Notes under the pieces: generated by a model
What the model was told of the DNA's origin: nothing
Seen by the model: the letters and a program-made list of their open reading frames with translations, nothing else
Database searches by the model: none
Source: Penium margaritaceum
Lineage: Eukaryota > Streptophyta > Zygnematophyceae > Desmidiales > Peniaceae
Assembly: GCA_023375785.1 (NCBI GenBank)
Contig: SZWC01009535.1
Coordinates: 33,245 to 64,582 of the forward strand
Direction of reading: 5' to 3'
Length of the DNA stretch: 31,338 bases
Translations under genes and position numbers: made by a program
Part shown: positions 20,594-29,093 of the stretch, piece by piece
Layout: each line of letters begins with the position of its first letter
Position numbering within the stretch: the stretch's first letter is position 1

Positions 20594-21234
20594 CCCCCGC
20601 CTTTGTGTTGTTCCTGTACAGTTTACTGTGACCACTCGGCCGTGTCCATACTCGTGCAGGTCCCTGAGGCGGGCGGCCCTGGTGACACCGGCGCGACGAT
20701 AGGCGGCGGACTACCAGCTTGGAGCTCGCCAACCACTGCACAAGAGCCCCAGATGCCACCAGAACTCTCTGTAGTGTCTTCTACATCTTGCAAGCGTCTT
20801 TCGGTAGACTGGCCATGAGGCCTATTTGCATGTTTTTGCATTGTATGCTCACTGTATTTCAGTGGATGCGTGCATGTGACCAGTCTTAGCGTCCGTCTTT
20901 TGATTCTGCACGTCTATGTTCAGACGGCGTATCATTCTCACATGTGTGCGCATAGTTACGGCCAAAACAGTGGTTTTGGGCCGGTTTTAGGACAGCTCTT
21001 GGACTGCCGCGTGCTACACCCGCCGTGCGCCGCGGCAGGTATTTATGCCTTGGACCTTTCATTTGTCATCTCTCTCTGCATATGCTATATTGAAGCATTC
21101 TGACACTTTTGACTTGTGTCTCCTAGCCAAACCCTTGTCGTTGTGTGTACGACCTGTGACTGTCGTCACCGTCTTACGGGCACTGACGCCCGGTCAGCGG
21201 CTGTGTTGCCAGGAAGCTTCTATGCACTTTCTCA
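20594..21234 (+). repeat. 5' LTR of the plus-strand Copia element
   Basis: Aligned with 28050-28690 over the same length. The inner end ...CACTTTCTCA abuts the primer site. A TATTTAT element follows GCGGCAGG (around 21034-21046) and could be the core promoter. The outermost TG is not preserved. Confidence 0.88.
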
Positions 21235-21246
21235 TGGTATCAGAGC
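21235..21246 (+). other. Primer binding site, initiator tRNA-Met
   Basis: TGGTATCAGAGC, exact complement to the plant iMet tRNA 3' end, immediately after the LTR. Confidence 0.95.
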
Positions 21247-22166
21247 AGTGAGACAGTTCTCACTGAGCTGCGCAGCAGAGACGCAACAGAGCAGCAGTAG
21301 TGAGAGTCACCGCTGCAGCAGAGTTCGTGGGGTCTGTTGGAGACGGCCGGTCGCCGTCAACGCACTCCACCCACCACGTGAGATCGCAGTCGCAGAGGCA
21401 ACAGCACCGGCGTGTACTGCCACGCACAGGTGCGTGGCAGCTGCAGTGCGTGCAGCCGTCCTCCCACAGCCGCAGCAGCAAGGCAGCAGCGGCAGAGGCG
21501 ACGGCAGCAGCAGCGCAGCAGCAACGGCCGCAGCAGCAGTGTGGCAGCAGCGGCAGCAGCAGCGCAGCAGCAGCGTCCACAACAGGAGCGCAGCAGCGGC
21601 AGTGGCGGCAGCAGCACAGCAGCAACAGCGGCAGTCGCGGCGGCCACAGCAGAGCAGCAGCGGCAGTAGCAGCAGCAGCATCGCAGTAGTGGCAGCAGCA
21701 GCAGCGCGCGGCGGCAACAGCCAGCAGCAGCTACAGCGTGCAGCAGCAACCGCAGCGCGCAGAAGCAGCAGCAGCAGCGGAGCCGCTGCTGCCACCGCTG
21801 CACACGCAGCTACGCAGCTGCTGCTGCTGCAGCTCACAGCACAGCTGCAGCAGCAGCTGGGCGGAAGCTGCTGTGCAGCTTCCGCGGAGCTGCCGCGCGC
21901 CACCGCGAAGCGGCTCCACACTCGCGCAGAACCGTGACAAAAGAAAAAAAAAGAAGGGAAGGAGGGGACGAGCTGACGTCAGCATTGTTGATTGCTGACG
22001 TCATCAGGTCGTGCTGACGTCAGCAACCACATGCTGACGTCAGCATTACACTTAGCCAAATTTTCACCCGGAAAGTCAAAATTTGCCAGCATTTCAACTC
22101 TCCGAGAAACGCAGACGGTTTTGAAATCTGACAAACTTGACCTGTCGTCCCATAGTGAGCGGCGAC
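21247..22166 (+). other. Untranslated leader with CAG-rich array
   Basis: Between primer site and gag. About 21467-21861 is built of imperfect CAG/CAA/CGG triplets; long open frames across it (for example 21116-21937) encode only Gln/Ser/Ala runs, start inside the LTR and are not credible. After 21930 a purine run (AAAAGAAAAAAAAAGAAGGG) and the TGACGTCA array follow. Confidence 0.7.
21974..22042. promoter_or_regulatory. Array of four TGACGTCA palindromes
   Basis: Perfect TGACGTCA sites at 21974, 21996, 22015 and 22035, spaced 22, 19 and 20 bases, about two helical turns. Three sit in the 12-mer GCTGACGTCAGC and one in GCTGACGTCATC. TGACGTCA is a high-affinity site for bZIP factors (TGA/ATF/CREB type). 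Placed downstream of the LTR promoter and before gag, it could be an internal enhancer of the element or, in RNA, a set of hairpins. Binding is inferred. Confidence 0.75.
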
Positions 22167-23819
22167 ATGAGTTCGCCCGACGACAAGGACAAGGGTCCAG
22201 GTGATCCCTCCCCCTCTTCTACAGGGGTATTGAGCCCTCGCTCGCAGGCCATTGCAGACCTGCGCAGCCAGCAGAATGAGCTGTGTCGTCTGCAGCGAGA
22301 GCAGACTGACGCGATCCGCACGCTAACTGAGCTTCTACGTGCTCAGTCCACGGCTCCTTCGCGGATTTCTGAGGGAGCTGCCGGGGTTGCGGCCTCTACC
22401 CAACACTCGGCCCAGGTGCCCGTGACAGGTGCTCCGCCTGCTTCACCTCCTGCTGTGGTTTCTCCACCACCTGCTGACCTCCTTGATGACGAGCCATTCA
22501 TGCCAGGCTTCGAGGATGACTCTTAGGAGCAAGAGATTCGTCTTTTACAGGAGCACCTCCGTCATCTGCAGACGGGTACCCGACCTCCACCTGTGTCCCC
22601 GATACGACCGTCACCTGACTTCCCCGGTGATCACCCTCTCCCAGGAGTTTTTCCCGTCCCTCGCCCTTGTCAGCCTGCGGTTGCTCTCCCTACGGAGCGG
22701 CAGCCAAAGGACTTTGAGGCACCACCTCCACGGTACATCAGCAAGGATGGCTTCGACTGCTGGGAGATCCTGTTTCAGGTGTGGGCCACTTCCGAGGGAG
22801 TGTGGCCTTACTACCACAGCCCATACCAGTCTACAGATCCAGTACAGGCGCTGACAGCAGCCCAGGCCATGCGTGGACTTCTCTTTGCCATGCCACGCGA
22901 GTCTGTCGTCGACTTCCGCCCCTTCCTCGGCGAGGCTGGCACAAGCACCAGAGCCGAACCTCGTGGAGGCTGGGATCTGGCGTTGTCCNAGGATGGCTTC
23001 GACTGCTGGGAGATCCTGTTTCAGGTGTGGGCCACTTCCGAGGGAGTGTGGCCTTACTACCACAGCCCATACCAGTCTACAGATCCAGTACAGGCGCTGA
23101 CAGCAGCCCAGGCCATGCGTGGACTTCTCTTTGCCATGCCACGCGAGTCTGTCGTCGACTTCCGCCCCTTCCTCGGCGAGGCTAGCACAAGCACCGGAGC
23201 CGAACCTCGTGGAGGCTGGGATCTGGCGTTGTCCTTACTGGCCACAGAGACGCACGCCACACGTGCATCACACATTCGTGCTTTCCACTCGCTCCGTCAG
23301 GGGCCAGCGGAGCCTACGGCGGATTACTGGCGACGCGCCATGCGTATCTACACGCGTCTGGGGACCTCAGGGGGCACACAGCTATGGGCGCTTCAGACGA
23401 TCATGCTCGGAGTTTGCCTGGAGTACACCGACATCTTCACACGGTACAGCGACGCTGCCCTAGAGCCTTTCTCAGCCACCTTACAGCTGCTCCCTTGGGC
23501 GCATCAGCTTTTCCTCCAGGTGACATCGGCCGGCGAGGCAGCAGTACAGCATCAGGAGACTTCCCTCGCTGCAGCAGTCCTCGCATCACCACCATCATCC
23601 CTCCTGCAGTCACCCTCATCCACCTCCATCACTACCTTATCTTCCTCCTCTTCGACCCCGTCTACACCCACGTAGACGCAGGGCGTTGCAGCAACTGCCC
23701 AGGGGAAGAAGAAGAATAGGAGGCACGGATCGGGTCAGCAGCAGCCATCATCCAGTGGTAGCAGTGGCCGTTTCATGCACTGCTATAACTGTGGAGGCGC
23801 CCATCACTACACCGAGTGC
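22137..23819 (+). pseudogene. Copia gag with zinc knuckle, two TAG stops
   Basis: ATGs at 22137 and 22167 share a frame; MSSPDDKDKG at 22167 is the likelier start. A short coiled-coil-like stretch (IADLRSQQNELCRLQREQ) follows, then a Pro-rich part, TAG at 22524 (before EQEIRLL), and the gag core (DGFDCWEILFQVW, VWPYYHSPYQ, MRIYTRLGT, LWALQTIMLGV). The N at 22989 lies between two 245-bp copies that add 82 codons in frame; real gag is that much shorter. TAG at 23673 precedes a Lys/Gly/Gln-rich stretch and the knuckle CYNCGGAHHYTEC (23781-23819), one residue shorter than the usual C-X2-C-X4-H-X4-C. Gag forms the particle and binds RNA. No frameshift separates it from pol. Confidence 0.85.
22744..23234. 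repeat. 245-bp direct duplication joined by a single N (likely assembly artefact)
   Basis: Bases 22744-22988 and 22990-23234 are near identical (GGCTGGCACAAGCACCAGAG against GGCTAGCACAAGCACCGGAG) with the N exactly between. The offset of 246 keeps the reading frame, so the gag appears to contain a repeated domain that is probably not real. Confidence 0.88.
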
Positions 23820-25568
23820 CAGCAGCTGCTTGACTATGTGTGCATCACTCGTGGGCTTCAGGCCGCCCATGCTTCTCGCACCGCGTCTGGCACGTCGCCC
23901 GCACACTCCTCTGTACACGCGGCGACCACGACCTCAGCTGTTCCTGCGTCCTCACCAGCGAGCAACAGTGATCCAGATCCACGCGACCGCACCATCGCCG
24001 AGCTTCGTCATCTTCTAGCGCTTTGCTTTCAGGGAGGTGCGAGTGTGTTTTCATCGTCGAGTGGGTCACAGACTATTTGTTCGTCCGTTCTCGTGACTCG
24101 TGATGACACGTGTGGGGGAGCACAGTCCGCATGTGATGATGATGGGCCAGACTGCACTGACTGCATTCATGAGTCTCACCTTTGTGATGTACATCGTTCC
24201 TTCCCACTGATGGCTCAGCGTCCCTCTGATGTCGAGTGTTCCATTGCTCGTTGTACAGTGACGTCCACCAGTCGTGACTCCGGTGGCACTTGGATCATCG
24301 ATTCCGGTGCCACCCATCACATGACGTGTCGTCGTAGTGACTTTGTGGTACTTGGTCTTGTCACGACTGTCCGTTCTGTTCGTACAAACTCTGGTCAGTC
24401 CTTGCTGGTTCACGGAGTTGGGGTTATATGCTTTGATGGTCCGTCCGGCCCCCTGTATCTCTCTGACGTGCTGTTTGTGCCTGATCTTGAGCTCAGTCTG
24501 CTCTCTGTGCGTGCCTGCACTCTGATGGGTCTCTCCGTTGAGCATTCAACGACTGTGACTGCTCTTGACACCCGTAGCATCGTCCTGCGTGCTTCAGTTA
24601 TAGATGATTTGCATCGCATTGCTTGGCCCACCTCCCCTTGCTCTCCCTCCTCCTCTGGTCGCATTTTTGTCACTAGTGTTCTATCCCCGGAACACCAGCG
24701 GTTGCTTCACCGACGTCTGTGTCACGTGGACTCCGACTCTATGTCGAAGCTCATTTGGACACAGACTGCTCTCGGTCTTGACGTGGCTTCTTTTGAGAAG
24801 CTACCCAAGACCGACTGTCTTTTTTGCGCTCAGGGGAAGATGCACCGGTGCACTTACCCTGATTCGCGTTCCCGAGCACTGAGGCCTCTCGAGTTGGTCT
24901 ACTCGGACATCCTCGGTCCTCTCTCGGTCGAGTCCCTGTCCGAGAGGGGCCGGTATGTTCTGACGCTGACTGATGACTTCACCCGGATGCGGTGGGTCTA
25001 CAGTCTGCGTCAGAAGAGCGACGCCGCCCTTGCGGTTCGGCTCTGGCTCGTGATGGTTGAGCTTCAGTCTCGCCACACGCTACATACTTTTCGCTCGGAT
25101 CGCGGTGGCGAGTTCCTCGGTGAGATGGACTCCTTCTTTGCTGAGCACGGCATTTTTCACGAGGTCTCTGCTCCTGCTACCCCACAGCAGAATGGTGTAT
25201 CTGAGCACTAGAACCACACCATGGAGGATGTGGTTAGCGCCATGCGGTCTGAGTGCGGTCTCCCGGTGTCCTTCGCCTTCGAGGGCTTCGCCTACATGAC
25301 TTGGGTCTGGAACCGCCTCCCCCATAGTCCGCTTCCGGATCATGTTACACCGTACGAGCTCTGGTTTGGCCACCGTGCTGATCTTCGTCTCGCTCGCGTC
25401 TTGGGTTCCCTGGCCTCCGTGTGGTACACCGAGGATCAGCAGGGGTCCAAGGTCTCCCCTCGAGGTTGCTTGTGTGCATTCGGCATCTCCCTGCGGTTGA
25501 AGGCCTGGCGCTTTTGGGACCCCACTCGCCGTCGTGTCATTGAGTCCCGTGACGCGTTGTTTTTTTAG
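23820..25568 (+). pseudogene. Copia protease and integrase, same frame, TAG stops
   Basis: Protease: WIIDSGATHHMTC with catalytic Asp at 24300, then GVGVICFDGPSGPLYLSDVL and PDLELSLLSV. Pre-integrase zinc module: LLHRRLCH ... DCLFCAQGK (24705-24840). Integrase core: LVYSDILGP (Asp), TFRSDRGGEF (Asp, near 25095) and GVSEH (Glu, near 25200), all three catalytic residues kept. TAG at 25209 directly after GVSEH stands where the minus-strand homologue has Trp; homology continues with NHTMEDVV, FEGFAYMTWVWNR and PYELWFGH. TAG at 25566 stands where the homologue has Glu (FFESL). The protease would cleave the polyprotein and the integrase would insert the cDNA. Confidence 0.9.
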
Positions 25569-27947
25569 TCACTCACATACCGTGATCTGACTTCGATCAC
25601 AGCCCTCTCTGCAGCTCATGTCCCTTCCTATGAGGGTCCTCAGCGGATGGGGGAGACTTCTCCGCCAGCGACCATTCCTCGTCAGGCTGATGTGTCCGCT
25701 CGAGTCCCCTCTCGATCTCTAGCACTTGATGATCCGGCTATCATTGCCGTTGGTCCAGAGATCCCGCCTGTTCAGCCCGTTTCACACCCCACAGGTACCG
25801 TTGCTCTCACGCCTCCTCCTGCATCACCACCTGTGTCTACTGGCACCCCTGCTCCAGCGTCTGACCCAGCCCAGGCCACTCCTGTCCCTACGTAGGCTGA
25901 CACTCCTATCTCAGTGTCCGGACCAGCCTTGCCCGCTGTCACCCCCAGCTCTCTGTCCCCCACACACGCATCTCCTCGCACGGCATCTCCTGCTGCCTCG
26001 TCTCAGCCCTCACCAGCTATGGTCGTACCTGTCCCTGTGGTCGTACCTGTTCTTGAGCCTGTGGTGTGCCCCTTGACCTCCGGTTACTCCCGTGAGCCCG
26101 GTGGTTGCCTTCGACCACTGGATTCCGGAGCTCAGCGAGCGTCGGGTCCCGGACCCAGGCGTTCCTCTCGCAGCATCGCGAGCGGTGATCCAGGCACAAA
26201 GGCCTTAGGTCTGAGTGTCCGCACTGAGCTTTCAGAGGTACATCCAGTGTGGCCCATAGGGCACGACCTGGTCACTCGCGAGTTCCATATCGCTTGTGAT
26301 GCAGCAGCTAATCTCGTGGCCGTCAGGCCTGACACTGAGGCGTATGCACTTGCCACGCAGAGTTCCCCCTCTATGGCGCCTGACCCGGGCACATCGAGGG
26401 AGGCTTTCTCATTGCAAGATACTGATGCCTGGCGAGCTGCTTGCGAGGATGAGCTTCGTGCTATCCGAGAGTACAAAGTCTACGAGCTGGTCGACCTTCC
26501 CCCTGGGAGGAAGGCGATTCACGTCAAGTGGGTATTTCGCAAGAAGGTGAAGCCGGATGGCTCACTGGAACGCTACAAGGCCCGCTTGGTCGTTAAGGGG
26601 TACTCTCAGATTGAGAGAGTTGATCACACTGACACCTTTGCCCCTGTCGGCTGCATGACCTTAGCCCGAGCTGTGTTCGGTGTAGTGGCTCAGCATGATT
26701 GGGAACTGCACCAGATGGATGTGAAAAACGCGTTCTTCCATGGCTCTCTGGATGAGGAGATCTACGTGGCTCAGCCACCAGGCTTTGAGGACGGTGACAA
26801 GGTCTGGCGCTTGCACAAGTCCTTGTACAGCCTCAAGCAGTCTCCACGGTGTTGGAACCGGGAGATCACTGGCACCTTGACTCGCGCAGGATACGTACAG
26901 AGCGAGGCAGATCCCTCGCTCTTCATCCTACCGACACCCGAGCGGTTCACCGCCATCCTGGTCTATGTTGATGACCTTCTGATTGCGTCTCCGTCCCTGG
27001 AGGCCGTGAATGAGGCCAAGGCTGTCCTGCACACTGCCTGCAAGATGAAGGACCTCGGTCCTGCATCGGTGTTTCTTGGTATGGAGATCGTGCGAGATCG
27101 TAAACATCGGACACGGTTGCTACATCAGGCCCGATACGCACGAGTCGTGGGGGAGCGCTTCAGCGATCTCCTTGGTGCAGTGCCATCCGCTTCCACACCT
27201 CTTACACCCGATGGGCAGGATGCCCTGAAGGTGGATGATCCTACACAGCTGGGGGAGACAGTGGACGTGACCTTGTACCTCCGTCTCATCGGATCTCTGA
27301 TGTACCTGGCCACCACCACGCGTCCTGACATCGCGTTCGCCGTCAACCTCCTCGCTCAGTTCTCGGAGGCTCCACGTGCAAGAGCCCTTCACGCGTTTGT
27401 GCGAGTGGTACGGTACGTGGTCTCCACGCCGTACCTCAGACTCTGCTTTTGTTGGCAGTGTTCGGTGGTCCTTGACAGCTACACTGACAGTGACTGCGCT
27501 TGGAGCCCTGATGGGCCCAGTCGTACTGGCTACGTGTTTCTGCTCGGTGGTACCGCTTTGTCTTGGCGAAGCGGGAAGCAGGGCTGCATTGCACGTAGCT
27601 CGTCACAGGCAGAGTATGTGGCTTTGGGCGCAAGGGCTGCTGAGGAAGTATGACTGCAGCGCTTGTTTCTTGAGCTTGGACAGTCAGTACCCGCCGTTGT
27701 GCTTCATTGCAACAACCAGAGGACTCTGGCCATTGAGGAGAACTCTGGTGTTTTTCATGCTCGCACAAAGCACATTGCGGTTGAGCATCATTTCGTTCGT
27801 GATCTAGTGGAGCGACGTGTCATCTCCATCATGTGGGTTGGTACTAACACGCAGCGTGCTGACTTCTTGACAAAGGCACTTGCTCGCGGAAAGTTCGTGG
27901 CGGCCATTCGTTCTGTTGGGCTTCGCCCCGTGCGTGAGAGTGGTTGA
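25569..27947 (+). pseudogene. Copia reverse transcriptase and RNase H, same frame
   Basis: A Pro/Ser/Thr-rich linker (TAG at 25893, probably from CAG) leads into a 579-codon open stretch at 25914-27653. RT blocks: WRAACEDEL, LPPGRKAIHVKWVFRKK, YKARLVVKGYSQ, DTFAPV, HQMDVKNAFFHG (catalytic Asp) and YVDDLLIAS (YVDD at 26964-26975), so the RT active site is intact. RNase H: YTDSDCAW (Asp), SSSQAEYVAL (Glu), TGA at 27651 where the homologue has Trp, then LHCNNQ, in which the Asp kept by the homologue (CCDN) is Asn. RTKHIAVEHHFVRDLV and RADFLTKAL follow to the natural end TGA at 27945. RT copies the RNA into DNA. Confidence 0.92.
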
Positions 27948-28040
27948 GTGTGGGATGTTCGTCTCCGTCTCATTTGTTTGTCACTCACTATTGTGTTCGT
28001 ACAAGTGTTGCACGCGTATGGACATGCGTTCCATCGGGTC

Positions 28041-28049
28041 ATGGGGGAG
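28041..28049 (+). other. Polypurine tract
   Basis: ATGGGGGAG directly before the 3' LTR start TGTTGTG; primes plus-strand DNA synthesis in LTR elements. Confidence 0.75.
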
Positions 28050-28690
28050 TGTTGTGCTTTGTGCCGTTCCTGTACAGTTTACTGTGACCACTCCGTCGTG
28101 TCCATACTCGTGCAGATCCCTGAGGCGGGCGGCCCTGGTGACATCGGCGCGACGATAGGCGGCGGACTACCAGCTTGGAGCTGGCCGACCACCGCACCAG
28201 AGCCCCAGATGCCACCAGAACTCTCTGTTGTGTCTTCTACATCTTGCAGGCGTCTTTCGGCAGACTGGCCATGAGGCCTATTTGCATGTTTTTGCATTGT
28301 ATGCTCACTGTGTGTCAATGGATGCATGCATGTGACCAGTTGTAGCGTCCGCCTTTTCATTCTGCACGTCTAGGTTCAGACGGCGTAGCATTCTGACATG
28401 TGTGCGCAGAGTTACGGCCAAAACAGTGGTTTTGGGCCGGTTTTAGGACAGCTCTTGGACTGCCGCGTGCGACACCCGCCGTGCGCCGCGGCAGGTATTT
28501 ATGCCTTGGACCTGTCATTTGTCATCTCTCTCTGCATATGCTATATTGAAGCATTCTGACACTGTGACTTGTGTCTCCTAGCCAAACCCTTGCCGTTGTG
28601 TGTACGACTTGTGACTGTCGTCACCGTTTGATCAGGCACTGATGCCCGGTCAGCGGCTCTGTTGCTAGGAAGCTTCTACGCACTTTCTCA
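28050..28690 (+). repeat. 3' LTR of the plus-strand Copia element
   Basis: Starts TGTTGTG, ends TTTCTCA, 641 bp, colinear with 20594-21234. Its promoter half points rightwards, toward the antisense strand of the zinc transporter gene, whose stop codon is 403 bases beyond the LTR end. Confidence 0.92.
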
Positions 28691-29093
28691 CACCTGGTTT
28701 ACTCCCATGCATTCCTCCCAACAAGTGCATACCCCTTTGAGCTATGTTGTTTGGGAAAACACAGCTGTAGTTGTCATTCGCCCAGACCAGACAGAATATC
28801 AATGGGAACATGCGGGCAAACTAGAGCAATTGTTTTGTACTAATGTGGCCAACACTAAGATATGCAGCTTGTGAAGATTCGCCACTCTCGAATCCAACTG
28901 TAGATATGGATAATGATTGGTCTCGGAGGCACCCCCATGCTAACACTACTACAATATGTTGAAACTTTACGCGGGCAAAGTGTTGGCTCCAGACTCTTTT
29001 CTTTGCATTCATAACAATTAGGTGTCAACGAGCAGAAAGACAAATCAAATGCCAAATGATTCATGTTTTGCTTCCAGAAGAGGCATGTAGACA
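28691..29093. other. 3' flank of the zinc transporter gene, no gene seen
   Basis: AT-richer sequence with no coding signal. It should include the 3' untranslated region of the minus-strand gene that ends at 29094; I could not place the polyadenylation site. Confidence 0.5.

Larger units (their letters stand above)
20594..28690 (+). mobile_element. Full-length Ty1/Copia LTR retrotransposon
   Basis: Two 641-bp LTRs (20594-21234 and 28050-28690) differing at a few dozen bases by eye enclose a tRNA-iMet primer site, a 0.9-kb leader, one long gag-pol frame in the Copia order gag, protease, integrase, RT, RNase H, and a polypurine tract. The frame runs from 22167 to 27947 without any frameshift, interrupted only by six nonsense codons. 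The first seven bases of the 5' LTR (CCCCCGC) do not match TGTTGTG of the 3' LTR, so its outer end is damaged or its border slightly off; a target-site duplication could not be confirmed (CACCC before, CACCT after). About 245 bp of gag is duplicated around an N, so true length is nearer 7.85 kb. Confidence 0.92.

Noticed and set aside
21116..21937. 273-codon Gln/Ser/Ala-rich open frame as a real protein
   Set aside because: It starts inside the LTR, crosses the primer binding site and consists of CAG triplet translation. All frames of the array are open for the same reason.
22744..23234. Tandem duplicated gag domain as a biological novelty
   Set aside because: The N lies exactly between equal-length near-identical copies, as at three other places in the window; contig overlap is the better explanation.
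22167..27947. TAG read as a sense codon (glutamine), as in some green algal codes
   Set aside because: TAG also stands at Trp and Glu positions of the homologue, TGA and TAA stops occur too, the three elements decay differently, and the MTP exons use no in-frame TAG. Mutation explains it more simply.
20587..28696. Target-site duplication CACCC/CACCT around the plus Copia element
   Set aside because: One mismatch in five and an uncertain 5' LTR border make it too weak to call.
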